A program made the translations under genes and the position numbers. A stretch of DNA of 10,059 bases from Pelagophyceae sp. CCMP2097 (lineage: Eukaryota > Sar > Pelagophyceae): positions 258,615 to 268,673 of the forward strand of contig MU657192.1 in NCBI GenBank assembly GCA_026770575.1. The letters run 5' to 3'. The notes beneath the pieces are model-generated. The model did no database searches. It was given only the letters and a program-made list of their open reading frames with translations, and was not told the origin of the DNA. Each line of letters opens with the position of its first letter. Position 1 is the first letter of the stretch. This document shows positions 1-7,003 of the stretch, one piece after another.

Positions 1-306
1 GAAAACCACTTGATCCAAGAAGCAGCCGAGACTGCACATCAAGGGGCGGGGTTGGGGGGAATTTATGACCCCCTCCCCGTTTGTCCCTAACCTGGAGCCC
101 ACAACCCCCTTTTTGACCCCTTTTTGCCTCGGCGGAGGCGGTCTGGGACTTTTTTGCCTGGACCCCCCTCCCCCATCCAACCCCTTTTCGGGTGTTCTTA
201 AGTGTTCTGCCCGCGTCCTCGTCGGACGCGCCCCATCCGCCAGGTATTCTCGGTGTCCTCTTTCTACGGAAATCTTTGGAGCTCTCTTTGTCACTGCTCG
301 TCCACG
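1..306. other. Left-end stretch without a recognised gene
   Basis: Pyrimidine-rich sequence with several C-runs and T-runs (about 68-200). One plus-strand frame is open from 65, but its translation is Pro/Ser/Leu/Arg-rich and simply runs through the repeats that follow, so I do not call it a gene. It contains the left arm of an inverted repeat at 4-20. No domain is recognised on either strand. Confidence 0.5.
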
Positions 307-369
307 CCCTGCTCGTCCACGACACGCGTCGCGTAAGCCTTCCCCCGCTGCCTCTTGGATCAAGTGGTT
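4..369. repeat. Inverted repeat, 17-bp perfect arms 333 bp apart
   Basis: Positions 4-20 are the exact reverse complement of 353-369 (right arm TCTTGGATCAAGTGGTT). The right arm sits between two copies of a 32-bp direct repeat and loosely resembles a tRNA D-arm/A-box, with AGTGGTTA as in Leu/Ser tRNAs. The arms could be terminal inverted repeats of a small element or two inverted tRNA-like fragments. I see no target-site duplication. Confidence 0.55.
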
Positions 370-407
370 ATCTCACCCTGCTCGTCCACGACACGCGTCG
401 CGTAAGC
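307..407 (+). repeat. 32-bp direct repeat, two perfect copies (period 69)
   Basis: Positions 307-338 and 376-407 are identical over 32 bp, from CCCTGCTCGTCC through CGCGTCGCGTAAGC. A shorter third piece (CTGCTCGTCCACG) lies just upstream at about 293-305, and a diverged version (CTGCTCGT...TACACGCGTCG) at 861-883. The spacer holds the A-box-like arm at 353-369. A dispersed, partly tandem repeat of unknown family. Confidence 0.8.
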
Positions 408-418
408 TACCCCCATGT

Positions 419-434
419 CGTACACGTGAATATT
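419..434 (+). repeat. 16-bp direct repeat, second copy at 882-897
   Basis: CGTACACGTGAATATT occurs at 419-434 and again at 882-897, followed in both places by a short C-run. Upstream of both copies is a version of the CTGCTCGT...ACGCGTCG sequence. The two sites are therefore diverged copies of one longer element, about 60 bp in the left copy and about 45 bp in the right. They bracket the tRNA-like and hairpin region between them. Confidence 0.75.
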
Positions 435-501
435 ACCCCCCCAATCGTCTACCGCTTGTGCCCCCTGTTGCTCCGCAGCTGAGTACACATGTGTGTCTAC
501 T

Positions 502-578
502 AACAGCCCGAGGTCGCCGGTTCGAATCCGGCATATTGTTTGGAACAGCCCGAGGTCGCCGGTTCGAATCCGGCATAT
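502..578 (+). repeat. Tandem tRNA 3'-half (T-arm) copies, tRNA-derived repeat
   Basis: A 35-bp sequence is perfectly duplicated at 502-536 and 544-578 (period 42). Each copy contains GAGGTC followed by a perfect T-arm: stem GCCGG/CCGGC around the loop TTCGAAT (516-532 and 558-574). GGTTCGAATCC is the eukaryotic tRNA B-box. No matching acceptor 5' strand, D-arm or pairing anticodon stem is found upstream, so neither is a functional tRNA. An A/T-rich tail (about 579-606) follows the second copy, as in tRNA-derived SINEs. The minus-strand translation gives the CRIRTGDL peptide often seen from such repeats. Confidence 0.7.
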
Positions 579-644
579 GGAAAACATAATAAAAATAATA
601 AAAATGACATTGTGATGTGGTTTATATACACTTCTGATCCGGCT

Positions 645-678
645 CCTGGCACTGGGACCGGAATTCCCTTTTGCCAGG
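645..678. other. Imperfect hairpin (inverted repeat)
   Basis: CCTGGCA (645-651) is complementary to TGCCAGG (672-678). Inside the loop, GGGA and TCCC can pair around an EcoRI-like GGAATTCC core. It lies between the tRNA-like tail and the larger hairpin at 728-782. Function unknown; it may be part of a small structured RNA or of a mobile element. Confidence 0.4.
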
Positions 679-727
679 ATTAACGTCGGTGTTGAAGTTT
701 GTGTACAAACATCACATGGGTCATCCA

Positions 728-782
728 GGATCGGGCCCATCTTCAGTGGGCGGCTCCAGGCCGCCCGTCCGATGGGCCCTCC
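728..782. other. Long GC-rich hairpin
   Basis: Nested inverted repeats: GGA (728-730) with TCC (780-782), GGGCCCATC (733-741) with GATGGGCCC (771-779), and GGGCGGC (748-754) with GCCGCCC (760-766) around a 5-nt loop. The internal loops are small. About 19 bp can pair in a 55-nt span. It could be a structured RNA or a cruciform element; no named family is recognised. Confidence 0.6.
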
Positions 783-789
783 AGTTCAA

Positions 790-826
790 ATGTCTTGCAT
801 GAGGTCGCGAGTTCGAGCCCGCTCGT
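790..826 (+). other. Possible degenerate tRNA 3' fragment
   Basis: The string CTTGCATGAGGTCGCGAGTT followed by CGAGC resembles a tRNA anticodon-loop-to-T-loop segment, with GAGGTCG as in the copies at 502-578 and GTTCGAGC in place of the B-box. The T-stem does not pair in the standard way, so this is at most a decayed copy. Confidence 0.3.
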
Positions 827-985
827 TCACGTTTCTACTCCGCTTGGCATGCGAATTTGGCTGCTCGTGCTGTACACGCGTCGTACACGTGAATATTCTT
901 CCCCCCCAAAGGAAAAAAAACGAACCCAGCGTGTTAAGTTTTTAGATAGTAATAGGCTCCCGGCCCCTGCGGAGCCCTGTACGAC

Positions 986-1099
986 CTGGCACTTTTTGCA
1001 GCAGTAGTGGCGCGAATTGCACTTGGCGCAGTGCTTGCTGTCCGGCGCGCCGCAGACGCAGCAGGGCGGCGGACCGGCGCCCTCGAGCGGGTCATCCAT
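986..1099 (-). CDS. MYND-type zinc finger protein, first exon (partial)
   Basis: Reading leftward from an ATG at 1099, the 38-residue exon begins MDDPLEGAGPPP and then shows the MYND spacing C13-x2-C16-x7-C24-x2-C27-x5-C33-x3-C37. The family normally continues with a W-x-x-H-K-x3-C segment giving the last zinc ligands. The frame here instead reaches CAG|GTCGTA, a good donor placed where many MYND genes carry an intron. I could not find the H/C part in the 980 bp to the left, which is repeat-rich. The gene may continue beyond the window, or it may have been cut by the tRNA-like repeats. MYND fingers bind proline-rich partner peptides and are abundant in algal protein families; the partner and role of this one cannot be told. 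Confidence 0.65.
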
Positions 1100-1336
1100 C
1101 GCGATGGTGATACCTACGAGCGTTCTTCCTCAAGCGCGTCCAACCTAGCTCGTTCTCTTCAGGAAAGTACTCACGAAGGACCCCTCTGTAGTGCGGGCGT
1201 CGCGCTCACTGGGCCCCGGCAGCCGTGGGCGCGCCCCGTTCTCCAGATGGCCAAGTGCGGAACCGCGAGGTGTTCACTTTGGCGAAGCCTTCGAAGAAAC
1301 CGAGGACGTTGGAGGTTTCCGGCGCCGGGCGGCGGG
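1100..1336. promoter_or_regulatory. Intergenic spacer between divergent genes, putative bidirectional promoter
   Basis: This stretch separates the MYND ATG (1099, minus) from the proposed HU/EF-hand start (1337, plus). No TATA box, CCAAT box or tandem operator is evident. Plus-strand frames are open through it, so the plus-strand gene could start further upstream. Promoter function is inferred from gene orientation only. Confidence 0.35.
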
Positions 1337-2658
1337 ATGGACGACGGGTCGCCTTTGGTGTCGCTGCCGCGGATCGACGACGTGGAAGTGCCTTCGAATT
1401 TGCTTTTGAGGAGGGCGTACGACAGGACACTGCACGAGACCGTGTGCATGGCGGACGTCGAAGTCTTATGGAGGTAACCACGCTCCCCCCATACAAACCA
1501 CGCTCTCCGCGCGGGCCATACGAGGGGGGGGCAGAATGGGCGAGAGTCCTGCGAGGACTCGCGAGGGACGTGACTGCCTACGGACGTCCTGAGAGTACTG
1601 CCTACGGACGTTCTGAGGACCGCCTGTTGATGCGCCGCCTAGGGTCTTCGGCAAGTGCGTCGCGGCGACGCTGCTGCAGGGGAAAGGTTGCAAACTGCCA
1701 GGGTGAGCCCTCGAGATGCGCCCGCGGCAAAGGGGAAAGGCCCGTTCTGGCAAGAGAGGCGGCGGGGGCGGCGACGCGACGGACGCAGGCTGCTGGAGCT
1801 GACGTTCGACGTGGACGGGCGGCTGATGTACGAGCTTGAAACTGACGCAAATGTCGCCAATAAGGTACGCCTCTCCCGAAGACCCAAGCCGCTATGAGGC
1901 GCGCCGGCGGCTCGGCGGACGCGCAGCGCTAGGTCTTTGGCTCGGGTACGAACGCATCGCGAGGCACCGCCCTCCGCCGCCGCACGCTCGCGTAGGCTTT
2001 AGCGTGAAATGGCAGGCGGCCCACCGTTACCTGGCCAACCGAGATGTTTCAAGGCGGCGTCGGCTGGTTTGAGGAAACCATGAAGAGGGGGCCCACTTTG
2101 GCGCCTCGTCTGACTGCCGCGCCTTCCACGCTTACCGGCAGGTGCCAATCCTGTCGGCGCTGCCGCTGGAGACGGCGGCGCGCATCGCCGAGTCTCGCGC
2201 GACGAAACGCGCGGCCGCCGCGTCGAAGAGACCTGTGCTGCCTTTGCGCTGTCCCCAGGTCCCTTTTGCTTTTGCGGCGTCGCCACGGCCGCGCGCTAGG
2301 CTGCAAGGAACGGCGCGGACCCGCTCAGCGTTTGAACCGGAAGAAGTGCGAACTTTTGTGTACCCACATCTTGGGCGAGCTCATCCGCACGGCGCGAGGC
2401 GCGTCCGCCGCCCGGACAGACGCGCCTTTCGAGGCCGCGTCGACGGATATCGACAGGTTCGGCGACGAGCGCGGCGCTGTCCATCTGCGACGTCGGCACC
2501 GCGCGGCGCCCGAAACGACGTGGCCAGCGACGCCGCGGGGCGCGGGAGATGGTGGCCTTAGGCGAGATTGTGTACGTGGCGGCGGCGGGCGCCGGGCGCG
2601 ACGGCGTCGGGGCGCGCGGCTGGCTGGCCGTCCGCTTCTGCACCGACTTTGGCATCGC
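1337..2658 (+). CDS. CCDC81-like HU-domain protein, N-terminal exons (probably the 5' part of the EF-hand gene)
   Basis: Exons 1337-1473, 1643-1702 and 1789-1864 splice in frame with GT-AG junctions. They begin MDDGSPLVSLPRID, pass through VPSNLLLRRAYDRTL and GKCVAATLLQGKGCKLPG, and end ELETDANVANK. The GKGCKLPG element matches the conserved GKGV-I-PG strand of eukaryotic CCDC81-type HU domains. Later pieces look like a second HU unit: about 2088/2142-2258 (VPILSALPLETAARIAESRA), 2329-2398 (LNRKKCELLCTHILGELIRT) and 2562-2658 (GWLAVRFCTDFGIA). The link between 1864 and about 2088 is not solved. The 2398/2562 join needs a GC donor. CCDC81-family proteins are linked to centrosomes and cilia; a DNA-binding role should not be assumed. 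The 2658 donor is phase 2 and matches the acceptor at 4455, so the protein probably continues into the EF-hand exons. The family call is from remembered motif shape, not a search. Confidence 0.45.
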
Positions 2659-2689
2659 GTGATGTTCCGCGTCCTCAAGCGTGCTGGTA

Positions 2690-3684
2690 GAGTGGGGGAC
2701 TTGTGTCACTTGGACTTGGACTTGTGTCACTTGGACTTGTGTCACACCGGGTCTTTGTCGCAGTGACCTCGTCACACGGATCTTGTCGCATGGTCCTTTT
2801 CACAAGGACCTCGCCGCAGGGATGTCGTCCCGGGACGTCGTTGACCTTGACAGAGGATTCTTATCAGAGGGACCTCGTCACGGAAACCTCGTCGTGGAAA
2901 CCTCGTCACGGGATAATATCATGAGGACCTTGTCACAAGGTTCTTGTCGCCGGGCCTTTTAGCGGGAACGTTGTCACCACAGGGACCACGTCACATGGAC
3001 CTCGTCACAGAGACCTCGTCAAAGGGAACCTCGTCGCGGGAACCTTGTCAAAGGGACCTTGTCACAGGGTTCTTGGGGTAGGGACCTTGTCACGGAGACC
3101 TTGTCAGAGGGACCTTCTCATGGGACTTTGTCATAAGGACCTGTCACAGGGGATCTTTTCAGAGTTTTTCCCTCATAGGGTCCTAGTCACGGGGTCTTTG
3201 TGAGAGGGACTTTGTCAAAGGGGACTTGTCACGGGGACCTTGTCACAGGGTCCCTACCTTGAAACGGGAAACTTGAAACGGGAAACTTGACATGGGACTT
3301 CGCCACAGCGACGTCGTCGCGGGGACGTCGTCTGATAGAGCCCTCGACCTTGCCACAGGGCCCGTGTCACAAGGTTCTTGCCACAGGGACCGTGTCACGC
3401 CCGTGCGCGGGACCTTTACGGGACGTCTGTCACGGGAACCTTGTCAAAGGGACCGTGCGACGGGGAAGTTGCCACAGCGACGCCGCCACAGCGATCTTGC
3501 CACACCTGACCACGGGACCCCGTCACAGGGACCTCGTCACAGGGACCTCGTTCCGGGAAACGTGTCTCGGGGACCTTGCCATGGGGATCTTGCCACAGGG
3601 ACCTTGTCACGGGGACCTCGTCACGGGGACCTTGTCTCAGGGGACTTGCCCCAGGGACCTTGTCACGGGGACCTTGCCATAGGG
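2690..3684 (+). repeat. 14-bp minisatellite array, first block
   Basis: Degenerate tandem repeat with consensus AGGGACCTTGTCAC. Frequent variants are CTCG for CTTG, GCCAC for GTCAC, and GGGAAC. The left edge uses a related unit (ACTTGTGTCACTTGG, 2698-2745). A sub-block at about 3262-3292 repeats CTTGAAACGGGAAA, also 14 bp. Because 14 is not a multiple of 3 and the unit lacks stop triplets, long spurious ORFs arise whose peptides repeat every 14 residues. The array lies in the proposed 1.8 kb intron (2659-4455). Confidence 0.9.
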
Positions 3685-3935
3685 ACCCTCTCCGGTCCTC
3701 CGCGTACCTCCCCGGTCCTTGACGGGCCCGAGACGGACCCGAGACGGACCCATGCGGGCCCCGCGGTCCAGCGGAGGCGGTCCTCGACGGCCCCTCGAAT
3801 GTCCTCTAAGCCTCCTGGCTGGTCCGACGCGCCCCCGGGAGCGGTCTGTGGACGGCCCGTCGGCGGGGACTGGCTGGGGCTCTGCTGGGGCTCTTAGGGC
3901 TCTGAAGGCCTTTCTTCGAGGCGGCGAGACGGCGT
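3685..3935 (+). other. Interruption inside the 14-bp array
   Basis: About 250 bp in which the 14-bp period is lost. It contains CCCGAGACGGACCCGAGACGG (about 3727-3747), close to the unit of the second array at 4823-5275, plus GACGGGCC and GACGGCCCCTCGA pieces and CTGGGGCTCTGCTGGGGCTC (3875-3894). No convincing exon is seen. It may be a transposed piece of the second minisatellite or a strongly decayed part of the first. Confidence 0.5.
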
Positions 3936-4335
3936 CTTGACCTTGTCACAAGGACCTTGCCATAGGGAACTTGTCACGGGGTTCTTGCCACGGGGTTCTT
4001 GTCACAGGGACCTTGTCGCAGGGACCTTGTGGTCACAGGGTTCTTCTCACAGGGTTCTTGTCACAGGGACCTTGCCACAGGGACCTTGTCGCAGGGACCT
4101 TGTCGCAGGGACCTCGACGTCACAGGGTTCTTCTCGCAGGGGACTTGTCACGGGAACCTTGTCATGGGGACCTCGTCACGGGGACCTTTCATAGGGACCT
4201 CGTCTCAGGGACCCTGTCTCAGGGACCTTGTCTCACGAGGGGCCTTGTCACGCGGACGTTGCCGCGAGACTTTGCCACGGGGACGTCGTCACGGGACCTT
4301 GGCACGGGACCTTGGCAGGGGACCTCATCACGAGG
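3936..4335 (+). repeat. 14-bp minisatellite array, second block
   Basis: The same AGGGACCTTGTCAC unit resumes, here more homogeneous: several consecutive copies at about 4050-4110 differ only at the TCAC/CCAC/TCGC position. Variants with GTTCTTG and an inserted GTGGTCACAG break the register in places. It ends shortly before an AT-rich stretch and the next exon. Confidence 0.9.
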
Positions 4336-4346
4336 ATGTTACGGAC

Positions 4347-4380
4347 GATATTTTTAGAGATATTTTTAGATATTTTTAGA
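4347..4380 (+). repeat. AT-rich short tandem repeat (GATATTTTTAGA, three copies)
   Basis: GATATTTTTAGA occurs three times with spacings of 12 and 10 nt. The third copy overlaps the second by two bases. This is the most A/T-rich stretch in the middle of a GC-rich window. It lies about 75 bp upstream of the proposed acceptor at 4455. It may aid splicing of the long intron, but that is a guess. Confidence 0.6.
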
Positions 4381-4455
4381 GAACCTTGTCACAGACGAGC
4401 ACCGCGGGACTTGAGGGCGGCGACAGGTCCAGTCTCGCAATGACCAGGGGAATAG

Positions 4456-7003
4456 GTGCAAGCGCGCTCGCGCGGGCGACTTGGTGGCGCGGCCTGTTTT
4501 ACGGGCGTACCTCGCTCTCGACCCGAGGCAGGGTCCAGTGACGTTGAGAGAAGCTTTAGACCCTTCGCTGAAATTGCCGAAGAAGCTCCTCGAGGCGCCA
4601 AACTCGCCAAAGGCGCGCAGGAGCAACGAGGGCGATCTGGGCTGCAAAACGGTCCAACGACTGCGGTCGCGGCTCGGCGCTCGACTGGGCAAAATTGCGC
4701 TTCACTTGGTAGAAAACTCGCTTCAGAACATCGACGAGGACCAGGAACTTGACGCAGGCGAATTGATCTGGGGCGATGAGCGGCGCGGAGAAAGTGGCAA
4801 ACACACGACAACTCCCTGCATGCCTCGAGGCGGGCCCTTGAGACGGCCCCTCGACATCTCATCTTTTGAGACGGGCCCTCGAGACGGTCCTTCGAGACGG
4901 TCCTACGATATGGCCCCTTGAGACGGACCCTCGAGACGGCGGCCACTCGAGACGGCGCCTCGAGTCGGCGGCCACTCGAGACGACCCCCTCTCGAAGATA
5001 CCTCGACGGGGCCCCTCGAGACGGCCTTTTAAGACGGCCTTTCAAGACGGCCTTTCAAGAAGACGCCTTTAAGAAGGCCTCTCGAGACGGCCTTTCGAGA
5101 CGGCCACACGAGACGGTGCCTCGAAAAGGCTCCTTTCACCTTTAGACCGCCCCTTTTAACGGCCCCTCGAGACGGCGCCTCGAGACGGTCCCTCGAGACG
5201 GCGCCTCGAGACGGGCCCTCGAGACGGTTCCTCGAGACGGTCCCTTGAACGGCGCCCCTCGACGGGCCCTGGACGAATCTGAGAAGGCCTCTGAGCGGTT
5301 TTCCTCAACGGATCCACGGACCTTCAACGGTCCTTGGAAGGACCTTTCTACCGTCTTCCTCGATGGACCCAGTCCTGAGACGTTGGCGTCGCGTCCCAGA
5401 AGCACGTGGTCAAGGGACCACGCTGTTCCAAGGTCGGGGGTCCTTGCAAGCCCTGCGTGCGGCTCCCGTTCTGCTCCAGACGCTGGGTAGACCTCGACGG
5501 ACCTTTGGTCTGTGGAAGAACACTGTCCTTCTATGGCCCCACTGCCCTTGTCCGGATCCGTGACGGACCTGTACCGGAGAAGGACTCGTCGCCCTTTTCA
5601 GGATCTTGCACAGCTCCCGTGTCCGGCCTTTCCACAGTCCGTCTCCGGTCCTTCGACGGCCCCTGCACGGCCCCGACGGTCCCTGCACGGTCCCCGAGAC
5701 GACCTCTGTGCGGCCCAGGCCCCTGCGCGGCCCGTGTACGGGTCTTGCTCTGGAACTCTGTCCAAACGTCCCTTGAACTCTGTCCAAACGTCCCTCAGAG
5801 TACCGCACAAGGGCCGTCCAGGGTCTGTAGAAGGACCGCGCAGGGGCCGTCCGTCGAATGACTGTCGAAGGGCCCTCCAGAGGGGCCGTCGAAGGAGCGT
5901 CCTTCCACGGACCGGTGCACGGTTCCTCGAGACGGGACGGGACGGCCCTCGACCGGCGTCCCGCCGCACGACGGCCCGTGTGGTCTTAAGTCCCTCCCGC
6001 GCATTGCAATGCGGCTCGGACGCGGTCCGCTCGAACGCGGTGGTATCGTCGTTTCTTGAAATGTCGTAAAAGGCGAATCGGCGTGTCGTAGGCTTGCGGC
6101 CGTTCGGTATCGAACTCTCGGAAAAAGAGTCAGCAGCACTCGTGAACAAGTTCGACCGCAACGCCAGCGGCTCTTTGAGCCTGCCCGAGCTCATCGCAGA
6201 CTTGCGAGGTGGCGACACGACGGAGAAGCGGATGCGGATGATTTTGAAGCAGTTTGATGGTCTCTTAAAACTCTCGCCCAATCCATTTGCCGACAAGATC
6301 TCAAACGTCTTCCTCAAGACAAGATTCAACCCGTACCACTACCCCAAGCTCCTGAAAGGCGAGGCGGGGCTGACGCCGATGATCGTGCGTGAAAGGCGGG
6401 TCTCGAAGAGGTTTCTTTTGTTTTTGTAGGCGACAAACATCCAAGAAGAAACATCCGCCGATAGGTCCAAAACATGTTCTTCGCGCTGCTGGACGCCTCG
6501 CAGGACGGGAATGTCTCGAGGAGCGAGTTCGTCCATTTCTATGAAAACTTTTCCGTAAGTCAATGCCTGCCCTGCGTATGCGCGTCTTCACGTGGAAAAA
6601 TCGCGCTTCACCGCTTTCCCAGGCCATGACCTCGGAGGACGCGTACTTCGACGCTGCGCTGCTCGAGCAGTGGACGCCGCGGAAATCTTACGCATTCAAA
6701 GACGCCCAAAGCGGCGCCGCGGACGGCGCGGACGACCGCGCCGGCCGCAACGCCTCGGCGGGCCGCGGCGCTCCGTGGCCCGCGAGCGACGCCGCTCGGG
6801 ACCGCTTCCTGGACGGCCTCCTCGACGCGCCGGCGGCTTCCGCCGCGCGCGCGCCGGCTTCTTCTGCCATGCGAGCGCCACCTCCGGCGCGCTCTTCTTC
6901 GGCTTCTTCTTCTTCGTCTTCTGTGATGCGCCCTTCTTCGTCTTTGTCTTCCGTGCGCCCTTCGGCGACGCGCTCCTCCCAGCGCACCTTCTTCGACTCG
7001 TAA
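4456..7003 (+). CDS. EF-hand calcium-binding protein, calcyphosin-like, with Ser-rich C-terminus
   Basis: Four exons join in consistent phases: 4456-4772, 6092-6384, 6465-6554 and 6623-7003 (TAA), about 360 residues. In order: a linker (VARPVLRAYLALDP, TLREALDPSLKLPKK); a helix, then loop DEDQELDAGE, which is two residues short of the canonical 12; then LRPFGIELSEKE and a full loop DRNASGSLSLPE; a degenerate third unit around KQFDGLLKLSPNPF; HYPKLLKGE, matching the HP-x-V-x-SGK region of calcyphosins; a full fourth loop DASQDGNVSRSE; and FSAMTSEDAYFDAALLEQW, matching their SASI-D-D-YF end. A low-complexity Ala/Ser-rich tail of roughly 100 residues follows. Relatives are calcium sensors, several of them ciliary. 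The first intron (4773-6091) needs a GC donor and is filled with minisatellite. The other two introns (6385-6464, 6555-6622) are short GT-AG. No ATG fits the first exon, so it continues an upstream gene, most likely the HU exons. Confidence 0.8.
4823..5275 (+). repeat. 13-bp minisatellite array, CTCGAGACGG family
   Basis: Tandem units of about 13 bp with consensus CCTCGAGACGGTC or CCTCGAGACGGCG. The best run is at about 5163-5250. A subfamily at about 5030-5062 reads TTTCAAGACGGCC. Most units carry the palindrome CTCGAG, so the array is dense in XhoI sites and self-complementary hexamers. It lies wholly in the proposed intron 4773-6091. Read on the other strand the unit is GAGGGACCGTCTC, which resembles the 14-bp unit of the array at 2690-4335. 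Confidence 0.85.
5276..6091 (+). repeat. Decayed repeat region, remainder of the long intron
   Basis: Short GACGGTCC, GACGGCCC, GGACCGT and CCTGCACGG words recur in both orientations without strict period; for example GGTCCTTGGAAGGACC at 5329-5344 is an arm-loop-arm. A clean 22-bp tandem duplication, unit T(G/T)GAACTCTGTCCAAACGTCCC, lies at 5751-5794. Long open frames exist on both strands but their products are Arg/Pro-rich, carry no motif, and change with the repeat register. I see no exon here. The 3' end (CGTGTCGTAG, then GCTTGCGG) is the acceptor for the next EF-hand exon. Confidence 0.6.

Noticed and set aside
462..540. Complete tRNA gene ending at the first T-arm
   Set aside because: The T-arm is perfect but the acceptor 5' strand, D-arm and anticodon stem do not pair at the required distances.
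620..630. TATA-like box TTTATATACA
   Set aside because: No gene with a plausible start follows; it sits next to the AT-rich tail of the tRNA-like repeat.
1225..1340. Upstream coding segment reading EVFTLAKPSKKPRTLEV
   Set aside because: It looks protein-like but is in a different frame from the ATG at 1337, and no splice pair joins the two convincingly.
2044..2090. Exon reading FQGGVGWFEETMKR
   Set aside because: Attractive peptide, but neither phase nor splice sites connect it to the neighbouring HU pieces; an alternative frame (CFKAASAGLRKP) is equally possible.
3287..3897. Long plus-strand ORFs through the 14-bp array (also 3937-4379)
   Set aside because: The peptides repeat every 14 residues and follow the DNA unit in every frame. 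They have no start context or domain and lie in a proposed intron.
2690..4335. CRISPR-like array
   Set aside because: Units are contiguous and 14 bp long without unique spacers, in a eukaryotic intron-containing locus.
5512..6329. Long overlapping ORFs on both strands in the decayed repeat region
   Set aside because: Arg/Pro/Gly-rich products typical of GC-rich non-coding DNA. The minus-strand one also runs antisense through a solid EF-hand exon.
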